64,000 nucleotides of DNA from Callorhinus ursinus (Eukaryota; Chordata; Mammalia; Carnivora; Otariidae): NCBI RefSeq assembly GCF_003265705.1, contig NW_020312817.1:26431861-26495860 (forward strand), given 5' to 3'. The notes below the pieces were generated by a model. That model worked only from the letters and a program-made list of their open reading frames with translations. It had not been told where the DNA came from and ran no database searches. The translations under genes were made by a program, and so were the position numbers. Shown in pieces: positions 12,580 to 24,991 of the stretch. Numbering within the stretch: position 1 is the first letter of the stretch; each line of letters starts with the position of its first letter.

Positions 12580-13135
12580 AAGGGGTATAATTTTTAAGTG
12601 TTAAATAAATTAATACTTGTTTGGCAAGTATAATGACAACAAATTTTGCATTCTCCTGGAATAAATCTCCTCTAACTAGACAAAACTGGGATTTAAGGAA
12701 AATTCTCATCTCTAAATCTGTGTTATAGAGAGAGGAGTCAGCAGGCAATGTATATGCAATAGAGTCTTACCAGCCCCAGTTAAGTGAAAGCCTACACTCC
12801 TAAATCCATGCCCTGCTACCTAGACACACAGATAGATCTCAAGAGTACTTAGTTTACACATCTGTTAGTGGGTATCTAGAAAATGGCAGTAATGTCCTAG
12901 TTTCATTTCTTCTCCACTGCCCCCCATATGTGGGCTGAGTACTAAAAAACAAAGTATCTTTGCCTAGAAACAGTCTCCAGACAGATTGAAAGGAAGAGAA
13001 AGGAAGCGAGTATACAGCAATGGTGAGCTGAGAAATGAGTCTAGACTCTAAACACATTTAAATATGGCAAAAATTAAAACTGCTGAAATTACTTAAATCC
13101 TCCTCAAACATTTCCCAAAAAATACAATAGGAGAG
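12580..13135. other. Unique intron stretch
   Basis: No gene, exon or young repeat seen. Confidence 0.45.
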
Positions 13136-13529
13136 GGGCACCTGGGTGGCTCAGTCGGTTAAGCGTCTGCCTTCGGCTCAGGTCATGATCTCCGGGTCCT
13201 GGGATCGAGCCCCACATCGGGCTCCCTGCTCAGCCGAGAGCCTGCTTCTACCACCAACCCCCCCGCTCTGCTTGTGTGCTCACTCTCTATCTCACCTAAA
13301 TAAATAAAATCTTTTTTTTTAAGATTTTATTTATTTGACAGAGAGATAGAGAGCACAAGTAGGCAGAGAGGCAGGCAGAGGGAGAGGGAGAAGCAGGCTC
13401 TCCGCTGAGCAAGGAGCCCGATGCGGGGCTCCATCCCAGGACCCTGGGACCATGACCTGAGCCGAAGGCAGACGCTTAACCGACTGAGCCACCCAGGTGC
13501 CCCAATAAATAAAATCTTAAAAAAAAAAA
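13136..13529 (+). mobile_element. SINEC, plus, split by a nested inverted SINEC
   Basis: The head and body occupy 13136-13311. The tail AATAAATAAAATCTT appears at about 13297-13312 and again at about 13504-13518 after the nested element, then runs into the gap. Confidence 0.92.
13313..13503 (-). mobile_element. SINEC nested in the tail of another SINEC, minus
   Basis: A complete inverted copy. The host tail AATAAATAAAATCTT is its target duplication. The pair forms a near-perfect long inverted repeat next to the gap. Confidence 0.93.
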
Positions 13530-13629
13530 NNNNNNNNNNNNNNNNNNNNNNNNNNNNNNNNNNNNNNNNNNNNNNNNNNNNNNNNNNNNNNNNNNNNNNN
13601 NNNNNNNNNNNNNNNNNNNNNNNNNNNNN
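13530..13629. other. Assembly gap (100 N)
   Basis: Exactly 100 N, the conventional length for a gap of unknown size. It starts inside the A-tail of a SINE that has another SINE inserted in inverted orientation, so a foldback plus homopolymer probably defeated assembly. Confidence 0.98.
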
Positions 13630-14368
13630 GTGGGTAGTATCTAATACTAAATGTTTTGTTTTGTTTTGTTTTGTTTTTGCCATAAGAGAAACATTCATGG
13701 TTCAGGGTCCACAATCGATATCATTTTATCCATGTGAATTTCCAAAAGTTGTGGAGAATGTCAATCCAATAGTATAAAAAGCTACCTGTCTCAGAAAAGA
13801 ATCTTGTGAACAGAGCCCTAGAATGAAAACATTGGTCAGGGCTATGCTAGTAACAAGTTGCATGGCCATGTAATCTTAAAAAAATAAGAATAAAAAAAAT
13901 TTTTAATGCTGAAAATAATGTGAAACATATACATTATAATGATGTAGCATTAGGGGTCACTAACAAGCCAAATTTCTAAAATGCACTAAAAAATATGTGC
14001 CCCTATATTAAAAATATATGGAGGTAATTTAAAAAGAACCACCATGTCCGAAAAGTTGGACTGCACCTACAAACCACTTTCTCTTCAAGTGGCCCATAAA
14101 ATGTGAACAAGGTAAGTTTAAGTTCATTCTAGACTCTTAATATAGTTAATTTCAATTACTTTCAATAAATGTGTCTCCTGAAATTAGTGTTCCTCAATAA
14201 AACACTGAGTAGGGGAAAGATAAAGTGGCAAAGGAGAAAGTAAATTCTCACAGGAAGTTTAAAATGTCTAAACAGAGTTGAAAGAAAAACACTAATGAAG
14301 AACATAAACAAGGTGAATTTAAAAGCTTTCTCCATATATGCTCCAAATGTAGAAAGAAATGTAAGTCA
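13630..14368. other. Unique intron after the gap
   Basis: Starts with a (GTTTT)n run at 13656-13676. Nothing else recognised. Confidence 0.45.
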
Positions 14369-14551
14369 GGGGCACCTGGGAGGCTCAGTTGATTAAGTGG
14401 CTGCCTTCAGCTCAGGTTGTGATCCCAGGATCCTGGGATCAAGCACCACATCGGACACCCCACTCAGCAAGGAGCCTGCTTCTCCCTCTCCTGCTCCCCC
14501 TGCTTGTCACCTCCCTCTCTTCTGTCAAATAAATAAAATTCTTTAAAAAAA
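14369..14551 (+). mobile_element. SINEC, plus
   Basis: Flanked by AAATGTAAGTCA and AAATATAAGTCA (one mismatch). Confidence 0.92.
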
Positions 14552-14678
14552 TAAATATAAGTCAAATTTATAATGAATGTTTTCAAACCAATATAGAGTA
14601 TGCAAGAAAACTGTTCTGATCATTAATTAAATATATCAAGTGTCAAGGAAATATCCATTTCTAAAAACTCAAAATATT

Positions 14679-15002
14679 GGGGTGCCTGGCTAGCTCAATT
14701 GGTGGACCATGGGACTCTTGATCTCAGGATCTGCATTTGAACCCCACACTGGGTGTGGAGGCTGCTTTAAAAAAAGAGAAAAGAGGGGCGCCTGGGTGGC
14801 TCAGTCATTAAGCGTCTGCCTTCAGCTCAGGTCATGATCCCAGGGTCCTGGGATCGAGCCCTGCATCGGGCTCCCTGCTCAGCGGGAAGCCTGCTTCTCC
14901 CTCGCCCACTCCCCCTGCTTGTGTTCCCTCTCTTGCTGTGTCTCTCTCTGTCAAAATATAAATAAAAAAATCTTAAATAAAAAGAAAAAAGAAAAAAGAC
15001 CA
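14679..15002 (+). mobile_element. Compound SINEC: short head plus full copy inside one TSD
   Basis: A head-only SINE (14679-14775) is followed by a full copy (14785-15002). Only the outer ends carry the 16-bp duplication AAAAACTCAAAATATT (14663-14678 and 15003-15018). The second copy therefore landed in the A-rich tail of the first. Confidence 0.92.
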
Positions 15003-15018
15003 AAAAACTCAAAATATT

Positions 15019-16142
15019 AATTACTATGATCATATTCTTGCTATTTATATAGACTGACATATAACATACCTTTTTTTCCCCATTTAGAGCTCCAACCTTT
15101 CATTTCTTCATGAAATTACACACTAAAATCTTCTACAAGAATATAAGTTTTCAGATTTTAAACTTAAGATTTATGAGACAAGATGAACAAAATGAAATGT
15201 TCACTTAAAAACATTACTGACATTGCATATATGGCTTTTTATTATCTTTTTCACTAGCAAGCAGTTACTGAGCTCTTTGTGTGTGTAAGACACAAACTAC
15301 AAAAAGGTACCAATGACAGCCGTTTCCATCAAGAGGTTTATCCAGTTGAGGAAATAGCCAAATAAAACAAGGTAGGATAAAAATACAGTGCCTAATGAGG
15401 GATTTAAGAGTTCAGATGAAAGAAAAGTGCCAGGAAGAAAAATAATTAACTTAGGTCTTAAAGTAGAACCAGAAAAGCAGAAGATGGCAGGGTATTTCCA
15501 AACAGAAGGAAGCTATGAACAAAAGCACAAATGTGGAAATGACCATCTCAGTTGCATGAAACAAAAGCCTGCATAATTGAGAAGGGGGGAGCAAGAGTAA
15601 GTAACCCTTCAAGCTGACATTAAGGAGTTTGCTTGGAGACCCTGCGCAGAGGAGCCAGCTAAGCCACACATGGATTCTTGAACCACAGAAACTGTGAGAT
15701 AATAAATATTATTATCCTCAAAAAATTTTTTTAAAGTTTGCTTGTTTTCCATATAGACAATGGATAACCACTGAAAATTCTTATGCTTGAAAATGTGTTT
15801 TAATTACAAGACAGCATATTAAAGCATGTGCACTGTATATTTTATACAACATGCAGGGCTAAAAACTTGACATATTTGGGAATTCTTTATGATTATCATG
15901 CTTTTATCGATCTTATACCATGAAACTCCACACAACAAAATGTTTTACAAGTTAAATGATTCCCTAACATTTTATTTTGAAACAAATATATATGTTTAAT
16001 AATCTAAGATATTAATTTATTAAAAGCTACTTTGTATGGGATGCAATATGGAATGGTACTTAAGAGCTCCAACTGTGGATCAAGCTGATTGGAACACTGG
16101 CACCAACACTGTGACCCTGAATAACCTAAGCCTCAGCTTTTT
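15019..16142 (+). other. Intron with L2-like fossil
   Basis: About 15330-15650 resembles an ancient LINE2 segment (AAGAGTTCAGATG..GTGCCAGG, CAAAAGCACAAATGTGG). The rest is unique. Confidence 0.4.
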
Positions 16143-16158
16143 CATGGGCTGTTGTATT

Positions 16159-16494
16159 CTTTTTTTTTTTATTATTATGTTATGTTAATCGCCATACATT
16201 ACATCATTAGTTTTTGATGTAGTGTTCCATGATTCATTGTTTGCATATAACACCCAGTGCTCCATGCAGTACGTGCCCTCTTTAATACCCATCACCAGGC
16301 TAACCCATCCCCCCACCCCCTCCCCTCTAGAACCCTCAGTTTGTTTTTCAGAGTCCATAGTCTCTTCTGGTTCATCTCCCGCTCCAATTTCCCCCCCTTC
16401 ATTCTTCCCCTCCTGCTATCTTCTTCTTTTTTTTTTTTTTAACATATAATGTATTATTTGTTTCAGAGGTACAGGTCTGTGATTCAACAGTCTA
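16159..16494 (-). mobile_element. L1 3' end with two tandem 3' modules, minus, with 16-bp TSD
   Basis: Flanked by a perfect CATGGGCTGTTGTATT (16143-16158 and 16495-16510). Read on the minus strand it starts with the end of module I (CTGTACCTCTGAAACAAATA), has an internal A-run, and then module II (GAAGAAGATAGCAGGAGGGG to AACATAACATAATAATAA). It is the only clearly minus-oriented L1 in the window. Confidence 0.92.
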
Positions 16495-16510
16495 CATGGG
16501 CTGTTGTATT

Positions 16511-18150
16511 AAAAGAGAAATGCAAGTGCAAATGCCTGACATATAGCGAAGACTCAATAAATGTTGGCTATAATCATTCACTAGAATCCAGAAGCCCCAG
16601 CATATGCCCATCTGAACTTCGGTGAGGGTTCATTTGTACTTATCTTCTACTTCCCAAAATTCTTAGTGAGACACTACCATGTATTTAGTGAATACTTCCT
16701 GATTAATTGATATGTACAAAACAACCATTTGTTACTATGTCAGATGGACAAACTGGTAACTAGACTGTATAGAAGTCTAAAATACAAACTGTCTTAACTC
16801 AGTTATTTAAAAACTTCCAAATTTAAGAATTGAAAAATGATGATTATATTAATGTTAAAATTCACATTAGCAATGGAATTTTAAAATATTTTAAGAACTT
16901 CTTTTATTTTCAAACCACTACTCTTCAATGTTTATCATAAACATTTTAATGCCTGATCAGATTTTTTTGAGTTCTTTCTGCCATTTCACAGAGCTTCCCA
17001 TTATAACTAGAATAAAACCCAAACCATTTAACCAGCCCTATAAGAATGTATATGATGTAGTCCTAGTCTTCTCCAACATTCTTCACTATAATTCAGCCAC
17101 ATATTCTCTCTTACTGGAAATCTCTCTCCCTGAGAGCTTCACAGCATTTGGGATTTCAATTTAATTTTTACTCCCACAGAAAAGCTTCCTCTAATCCCTA
17201 TCCTATACTAATTTCTCCCCTAGTCACTTCTATATTACCTCTTCACCACAGTCAAATATAAAGGCAAGTACCAAGTATAGTAAGTAATATAACGCTTGAT
17301 ATCTTATGAGCCTTCCAATCTGGTCACAGCTGACTAAATCAGGAATGGGGGTCTGAACTCAAGAAAAGCCAATTTATAGGCTGGCCAACAGATAGCCTCA
17401 GGAGTTGAAGAATTCTACACAAAGCAGAAGTGGAGACTAGCTAAACTAACCTGTGTCCGACTAAACAGCTCCCTCCCTTCTACTTTTCACAGTTTATGTT
17501 AGTCAACATCACCAATGGAGAAGCCAACCCTGAATCACCTAATGGCAAAGCACTAGAGCAGAAGTATTCATCAGAATCACCTGTTAAGGTTAAAAAAAAA
17601 AACAAACCAGAATCCACATTCCGAGAAGAGTCTAAGTGACTCAACAGATCAATTTATCATGCATCCATGAAATAAAGTCCCTTAGTGAGAGCTGTGATAT
17701 CCAGCACCACATGCCAACAGACCCATGGGGATTCTTATCCACCCATGCATTGAGTAACAGGCATACAGACCTCAGTTCTGGCTGTGGACCCTGCAGTGGT
17801 CCACAAATTTGTTCCAGTCTCTCTTGGCCACAGTATGAGCGCTCCTGGAGAAGAGTGTCTTACACAATCACTCACGGATAAGAGAACTTTTGTGGAAGTC
17901 TAGAAGCCCAGCAGAGAAGTTCCAGCATATCACTGGAGCAAAATAAAATAATAAGTCTGGATGCACTAAAGAGTGTAAGAGGAACAGTCTGACTTTTCCC
18001 ATGTCACTTATAGCCCAAAGCAGCACAGCTCAGTACCAAGAGAAACCCCCTCTGCCCATGATTTTTTCCATGAGGGAAAATGAAAGGATATGAATGACTA
18101 CTCAGCTTCCCCAGCTGTGTAGGATGCTGCCAGAGGCCCATTTCTCCACT
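16511..18150 (+). other. Intron with L2 and MER5-like fossils
   Basis: About 16930-17260 is L2-like (CCTTCCA..TATGATGTAGTCCTAG, CACAGCATTTGG). About 17560-17640 resembles MER5A (GTATTCATCAGAATCACCTG). The remainder is unique. Confidence 0.4.
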
Positions 18151-18768
18151 GAGCGTTATTCATAATAGCCAAGATGTGGAAAAAACCTTAAGTGTCCATC
18201 ATGAGATGACTGGATAAAGAAAATGTGGTATATATATGCAATGGAATATTATTAAGCCATAAAAAAAGATGAAATCCTAGCATTTGTGTCAACATGGATG
18301 AACCTTAAAGTCATTATGTTAAGTGAAACAAGTGAGACAGAGAAACTAATAGTGTATGATCTCACTTATATGTGGAATCCAAAAACATCAAACTCATTGA
18401 AACACAGAGTGAAATGATGACTGCCAGGAGCTGGAGGGTCTGGGAAATGGGGAGAGGTCAGGCAAAAGGTACAAACTTCCAGTTATAAGATGTGTATATA
18501 CATCTTATAGTATATTAGATCCTGGTGATCTAATATACAGCATGGTGACTACAGTTAGCAATATTGTACTGTATATTTGAAAACTGCTAAGAGACTAAAT
18601 CTTAAATGTTACCACAAAAAGGAAATGGCGATGATGTGAGGTAAATATTAACTAGCTTTTGTGGTAATCACTTCGCAATATATAAAGGTATCAAATCATC
18701 ACGTTGTATACCTTAAACTTACACAACATTATATGCCAACTACACCTCAATAAACTGAAAAAAGAAGA
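18150..18768 (+). mobile_element. L1 3' end, plus
   Basis: Starts TTATTCATAATAGCCAAGATGTGG, includes GTATATATATGCAATGGAATATT (end of ORF2), and finishes with a CACCTCAATAAACTGAAAAAAG tail. Confidence 0.88.
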
Positions 18769-18801
18769 TATGGCATGTGTTTTTGAAAATAGAAGATATT
18801 T

Positions 18802-18972
18802 GGGGCACCTGGGTGGCTCAGGTCATGATCTCAGGGTCCTGGGATCAAGCCCCACATTAGGTTCCCTGCTTGGCGTGGAGTCTGCTTCTCCTTCTCCCTC
18901 TGCCCCTCTCCCCCTCTCATGCTCACTTGCTCTCTCTCTGTTTCAAATAAAATCTTAAAAAAAAAAAAAAAG
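18802..18972 (+). mobile_element. SINEC, plus, internal deletion, 15-bp TSD
   Basis: The CAGTCGTTAAGCGTCTGCCTT part of the head is missing. Flanked by AAAATAGAAGATATT (18786-18800 and 18973-18987). Confidence 0.93.
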
Positions 18973-19094
18973 AAAATAGAAGATATTCCATATATTTCCA
19001 AATCCCTAAAATAAAAGCTGTAATGCTGAAAATAGTAATTCATCTAAAATACCTAAACCAAAAGACTTCTTGGATGGTTATAAAGCAAGGGTTT

Positions 19095-19291
19095 GTTTTT
19101 TGTTGTTGTTGTTGTTTTTATTTGACAGATGGAGACATGGGGAGAGAGGGAACACAAGCAGGGGGAGCGGGAGAGGGAGAAGCAGGCCTCCCGCCGAGCA
19201 GGGAGCCCAAGGCAGGGCTTGATCCCAGGACCCTGGGATCATGACCTGAGCCGAAGGCAGATGCTTAATGACTGAACCACCCAGATGCCCC
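19095..19291 (-). mobile_element. SINEC, minus
   Basis: AGCAAGGGTTT before and AGCAAAGGTTT after. A (GTT)n run precedes the tail. Confidence 0.92.
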
Positions 19292-19530
19292 AACAGCAAA
19301 GGTTTTACCTTATTTATTTACATATTTCCCACCAAAAATTACTGTTATTTTCTCTTATGCTGGTTTTAACAACTGTTTAGAATCATACCTATTTACAAAT
19401 AAAAAAAAATTCTACTCCATCTACTCTACAGGCAATTTTATAAACCAGAAACCCCAAATATGTATGTGATATTTCACTTAACCTAGCCAAAGTTATTCAC
19501 ATAAAGTCCTTAATTACTAATAAATATATA

Positions 19531-19704
19531 GGGTGTCTGGATGGATCAGTTGGTTAAGTGTACAAGTCTTGATTTCACCTCAAGTCATGATCTCAGCATC
19601 ATGAGATCAAGCCCTGCGTCGGGTCACATTGAGCATGAGCCTGCTTAAGAGTCTCTCTCTTTCTCTATCATAAATAAATAAATAAATAAACAAATAAATA
19701 AGCC
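19531..19704 (+). mobile_element. SINEC, plus, diverged
   Basis: Head GGGTGTCTGGATGGATCAGTTGG, shortened body, and tail of six AAAT units. Confidence 0.85.
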
Positions 19705-20010
19705 ATTACCTTTTCTATTCAGTTTAAGATATATATTGAATAACCAAAATAATTTTCTTCTACATAATCTCTTCATTCATTTATTTAATGAATTTTACAA
19801 AATAGTCCTATTTCACACCGAGACTATTTCTGACACTGGGGAGACAACAATAGAAAAGGCAGGCAGGTCTATGTTCTCAGGGAGTGTGTATTATAGAGAA
19901 GGGAGGCAGACAGTAAATAGGTAAACAAAGTAACTTCAAATTGTGATCAATGCTACCAAACAAACAGAACTATTACTTTGTAGCCATTCTGTCTAGTAGA
20001 GAAGACAGTT

Positions 20011-20186
20011 TAAAGATTTTATTTATTTGAGAGAAAGAGAGTACAAGTGAGGGGGGAGGAGAGGGAGAGGGAGAAGCAGGCTTCCCGCTGAGCAGGGAGC
20101 CCAATGTGGGGCTTGAACTCAGGACCCTGGGATCATGATCTGAGCCGAAGGCAGACGCTTAACAGACTGAATCACCCAGATGCCCT
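20011..20186 (-). mobile_element. SINEC, minus
   Basis: Flanked by GAAGACAGTT and GAAGACAGAGTT. Confidence 0.9.
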
Positions 20187-20239
20187 AGGAAGACAGAGTT
20201 AAAAAAAAAAAAGAAAGAAAGAAAAAGGTAGGGAAGGCA

Positions 20240-20990
20240 CCTCAAATATCTAACAACTGAATTGAGACATGCAGAGTAAGAAGAGCCAAGAAAAGACTTG
20301 GGGGTAGAAATTTCTAGGAAGAGGGAATAGCAAGTAAAATAGCCCTGAGTAAAGAGCTCACCATGTTAAAGGAATCAAGAAGGAAAAATTACCAGTTCCA
20401 TGAATCCTAGTAAACAAGGGTGAGAATGACAAAAGATAATGTATGATAGGCAGGAATAAGCCAAATCATGTAGGCTACCTATAAGCAGAAGCTTAAATAC
20501 AAATACAAAAGAAAATCATTGAAGCAGTATAGTCACATCTGATTTCCTTGGTTTTTAGGTTCTAAAACATACTCTTGTGAAGTAAGCACACTAAGAAATA
20601 TAATTAAACACATAATTTAAAGCTAACCTTGTCATCATATATTTGGCAAGTTAGTATTAGACAAATAACAACATAACCAGGTAGTCAGACTAATCATCCA
20701 ATCATTCATAAAGCATGTAGTGAGTTCCTGCTGTGAGCCAGATGCTGCTCTGGGTGCCAGAGACACAAAGATGATCATGGTCGTGACGTCACCCTTCACT
20801 CTGAGCAATAAATACAAAACTGGTAATGGCGATACTTTCTTATACTCTGAGAAAGTCTCAAAGCAGTAGTTCTCTGTGTTACACATTAGAACCACCTTTG
20901 GTGTATGGTAAAAATGCAGATATCTGGGTCCCACTTAACAGCAATTCTAATTCAACAGGTTTCCAATAATCCCTCACCACAGAGGTGAAA
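20240..20990 (+). other. Ancient L2/MER5 fossils in intron
   Basis: About 20240-20560 reads like an L2 segment. About 20690-20810 reads like L2 3' sequence (GAGTTCCTGCTGTGAGCCAG). About 20865-20990 reads like MER5A (GTAGTTCTCTGTGTTACACATTAGAACCACC). Confidence 0.45.
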
Positions 20991-21373
20991 GAAGAAATAT
21001 ATCAGAACCACTTATACCATTGTCCTCTTGAAAATCAGGCCAAAATGAGCCACTGTAATTACTGGTAGGAGTATATAATATAGTACAGGGTATACTGGGG
21101 GGGACAGTGTGTATGAAGATAAACAGTAAGATTGACAGTCATTACAATAGAGAATTGGGGGTGGGGGGTTAATACAATTGCCAGGGAAAATTAAGGATTT
21201 CTATAAACCAGCAGTTCTCAAAGTAACATCTGCAGATATCTGGGGATCCCCAAGACCCTTTCAGAAGGTCCACCAAGTTAAAACCATTTTCATAATACTA
21301 AAAATATTATTTGCTTCTTTCACTGTATTGGCATTTACTTTGATGGTTCAAAAGTAGGTAAAACTGCTAAGCA

Positions 21374-21538
21374 GGGGGGTGGGGGGATGGGTTAGCCTGG
21401 TGATGGGTATTGAGGAGGGCACGTTTTGCATGGTGCACTGGGTGTTATGAACAAACAATGAATCATGGAACACTGCATCAAAAACTAATGATGTAATATA
21501 TGGTGATTAACATAACAATAAAAAAATTAAAAAAAAAA
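21374..21538 (+). mobile_element. L1 3' module II only, plus, with TSD
   Basis: Begins GGGGGGTGGGGGGATGGG and ends AATAAAAAAATT plus A-tail. AAACTGCTAAGCA flanks both sides, proving a separate insertion into the hAT element. Confidence 0.9.
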
Positions 21539-21552
21539 ACTGCTAAGCATCT

Positions 21553-21744
21553 TTTTTTTTAAGTTTTTTTATGTATTTGAGAGAGAGTGCATGCAAGCAT
21601 GAGCAAGGGGGAAGGGAAGAGGGAGAGGGAGAAGCAGGCGCCTAGCCGAGCAAGGAGCCCCACACGGGGCTGGATCCCAGGACACCGGGATCATGACCAG
21701 ATCTGAAGGCAGACACTTAAACAACTGTGCCACCCAGGTGCCCC
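21553..21744 (-). mobile_element. SINEC, minus
   Basis: Flanked by CTAAGCATCTT and CTAAGGATCTT. It inserted directly beside the preceding L1 fragment's target. Confidence 0.9.
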
Positions 21745-22445
21745 AACTCCTAAGGATCTTATTAGCAATGGCACTAAACAATATTAGCAGTCATTACAGT
21801 GTTTACCACCACACACTCAACAAACTTTAAAAAAAAAAAAGCCACTTTCCATTTAGGAAAGTCTTTGATGAGCTACAGCTATAAATATTACACAGTTTAT
21901 TATATCCCAACCCTCGGGTACACACTTTTCAATATTCTGTGTGCTGAAATGGAAAGCATGATAGTTGTCTCAAAGGAAAACACTTACATGACTGAGTTGC
22001 AAGCTGACCTAGCCATTTTTATGGAACACCATTTTTCTTGAAGGAATAACTGACAAATAATGGTTACTGAACCCTGGATATTTAGCAGAATTTCCTTTAA
22101 AATCAACAGTGAGCCTATCACATCAAGGAAAACAACTGTCAGTATATCTATGAATTCAAGCTTTGAGAAAACTGAAATTTTGCAAAATTTGTTTCTACCA
22201 TTACGGGCTTAAAAGCTTCCCAAGTCAAATAGACTTTTCTGATAAGAATGGTGATATTAACAAATGTGATTCTTTAACGATGAATGATAAAATGTGTAAG
22301 CATTTGCAAGATCTGCATATCCCAAGGAACAAATATTTTCCAAATGACTAATGCATAGTGTTATAAAATTCTGCACGGATGAAAGATCCACTTTAAGCGG
22401 AAGACAGACAGATCTTAATGAAAACAGTATAAAAACTTAATTGCT

Positions 22446-22668
22446 GGAGCACCTGGATGGCACAGTCAATTAAGTGTCCGACTCTTAGTTCTGGCTCACG
22501 TCTCAATCTCCAAGTCATGAGACTGAGCCCCACGTTGGCCTCCACACTCAGCGCAGAGTCTGCTTGAGATTTTCTCTCCTTCTCCCTCTGTCCCTCCCAC
22601 TTGTACAGTCTCTCACTCTCTCACATACACTCTCTCTCAAATAAATAAATAAATCTTTGAAGAAAAAA
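22446..22668 (+). mobile_element. SINEC, plus, older subtype
   Basis: Head GGAGCACCTGGATGGCACAGTC with TCAATTAAGTGTCCGACTCTTAG. Flanked by TTAATTGCT / TTCATTGCT. Confidence 0.87.
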
Positions 22669-22822
22669 AAGCTTCATTGCTAGGATTTCAAATTCCACAT
22701 TGGAATTAATCTTTCTAAAACTGCCTTTAGAAGCATACCATCTTGATGCTGACAGTCTCACAAGTATATTAAATATGTATAATTCATCCTATGTCAACTG
22801 TATTTCAATAAAACAATTTTTA

Positions 22823-22999
22823 GGGGCGCCTAAGTGGCTCAGTTGGTTAAGCGACGGCTCAGGTCATGATCATGGAGTCCCGGGATCGAGTTCCCCATCG
22901 GGCTCCCTGCTTAGCAGGGAGTCTGTTTCTCCCTCTGACCCTCGCCCCTCTTGTGCTCACTCTCTCTCAAAAAAATAAATAAAATCTTTAAAAAAAAAT
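22823..22999 (+). mobile_element. SINEC, plus, internal deletion
   Basis: GGGGCGCCTAAGTGGCTCAG head. TCTGCCTTC is missing before GGCTCAGGTCATGATC. Confidence 0.9.
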
Positions 23000-23664
23000 T
23001 TTTTTTAAAACAACTTTAGTTTTAGTATAATATCATAAAAGGATAACCACAATTATCTGAAAAGTCCACTAAAATACTTTGCCCTTTCCCAATTTCATAT
23101 CTGTATGAGGCCAGATTTTCTTGATATGGTTCAGGTTAAACAATGTATCACAACAAAATGAATGCAGTAACAGATATAAGACTCCAGCTGTTTTCTATTA
23201 AGCTAGACATTAAAGATATTTGCAAAAATGTAACAAATGCCAATCTCTCATATTTTTCTTGTTTTGGAAAATAAAGTTACCTCATTAAAAATGCTATTAA
23301 TATTAACATGTAATGGGTTTTATTATTTTTTTAAATAAATTAAAAGTAAATATTTTTAAAGTTTCTCAGTTTTAGTTTCCAATTTGGCAGATATTGATAA
23401 ATTCACATTTTTTTTAAAAAGCTGAGGTAATCAACCATTTTGAGGAGTATAAAGGGACTCTGACACTGAAAAGTTTGAAAATAACTGCTGGACATCTAAT
23501 GATACTTTATTTAGCTATTCAACTCTGGGTCACCTTACTGAATGCACCATAACTATCTTCCTTTGAAGAACCAGAATAAGCAATAACCAAAAAAGAAGGT
23601 GTGATAGGTAGAATAATGTTTCTCCATGTTACAACACAAAAATACCCTAAATTATTAAATTTGT

Positions 23665-23870
23665 GGGGTGCCTGGGTGGCTCAGATGGTTAAGCATCTGC
23701 CTTCGGCTCAGGTCATGATCCCAGGGTCCTGGGATAGAGCCCCACATTGGGCTCCTGGCTCAGCGGGGAGCCTGCTTCTCCCTCTCCCTCTGCCTCTCTC
23801 CCTGCTCATGCTCTCTCTCTCTCTATCTCTGTATCTCTGTGTCTCAAATGAATAAATAAAATCTTTAAAA
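23665..23870 (+). mobile_element. SINEC, plus, with 15-bp TSD
   Basis: AAATTATTAAATTTG precedes (23650-23664) and follows the copy. Confidence 0.93.
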
Positions 23871-24991
23871 AAATTATTAAATTTGTTAAGTACAAAAAGT
23901 ATAAAACAATTATATAATATACTACAGTATTTGCTGAAAAGGTATAGGAAATGATAATATATTCATATGTGCTTGTATATGCTTAACAAAACAATGGACA
24001 CTCAAGAAATTGAAAAAAGCACATACCTATAAGAGAAGGGGAATATGAAACATATAGGGGTGGCATAGTATTGAGCCTCTTAATCCTTTAATTTTTAAAA
24101 CGTCTGAATGTATTCACAATATTTTTAAATTTATAATTTAATTTAATTTAAAAGAAAATAATCCTAAACCAATATTAAGCTACAATTCACATGTATTTTC
24201 AATTTCTAGGTTGCCCTGATCCCAGGGGGAAAAAAAAGAAAAAAAAGCTTACTCTTTTTATTAGCTCTGAGGCAAAACAGTATTGCTAGCAATTAAAAAC
24301 TTATGCCAGAAGAATAAGCATTAGTCAATCTGATTTCTAGGACACAATACAGAAATGTTTTTTAAAACTATAAATAAATTCATCATCTGAAAAACCCAAA
24401 ACAGGAATAAATAATTAATAAGAAAATATTCAGGTGAAACTAGCAGCTATTTTATTAACTTTTTTATACTTAAAAGATGTCACTGATGAAATTAAAAGCA
24501 AATTCAAGTATTGCACAAGACAAAAAAATCAGTGAACTTGAAAACAAAGTAAAAAAAAAAAAATTATCCAAAAGGAAGCACAGAGAAAAAAAGGAAAAAA
24601 ATAATTCCCAATTAACTATAGGACAGTATCAAGCTATTTAACATACTTTTAACTGGAGTCTAGAAAACAAAGGGGGTAAAAAGAAAAAGTATTTGAGGTA
24701 ACAATGATTATGAAGAATATTTTTCTAAATTTGCTGCAAACTATAACCCATGGATCCAAGAAACTTGGCAAATCCCAAAAAGGATAAACTCAGATTATTC
24801 AAAGGCACATACATGACGATAAAATACGAAGAAAATGGTAATAAGTTAAAAAAAAGTCTTAATGCAACCACAGAAAAAGAAAAACCACCGTGTTGAGAGA
24901 AACAAATATTAAAAAAAAATCACAGAATTCTCAGAAGCTGTGCAAGCCAAAATTCAATAGAATATTTATAAAGTGCTAAAAGAAGTAATGC
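23871..24991 (+). other. Intron with L1M/HAL1-like ORF1 fossil
   Basis: About 24480-24990 contains AACCCATGGATCCAAGAAACTTGGC and CACAGAATTCTCAGAAGCTGTGC, typical of old L1M/HAL1 ORF1 sequence in plus orientation. The remainder is AT-rich and unassigned. Confidence 0.5.

Larger units (their letters stand above)
21209..23484 (+). mobile_element. hAT-Tip100 (Zaphod-like) DNA transposon fossil with terminal inverted repeats
   Basis: The left end CCAGCAGTTCTCAAAGT is mirrored by AAAAGTTTGAAAATAACTGCTGG at the right end (TIR CCAGCAGTT). The GGGGATCCCCAAGACCCTTTCAG segment after the left end fits the Zaphod family from memory. Internal coding remnants have many stops. Four later retroelements (21374, 21553, 22446, 22823) interrupt it. 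Confidence 0.7.

Noticed and set aside
21799..22351. Two open frames (80 and 62 codons) near 22 kb resembling a host gene fragment
   Set aside because: They fall inside the hAT-Tip100 fossil between its inverted ends, so they are transposase-region remnants.
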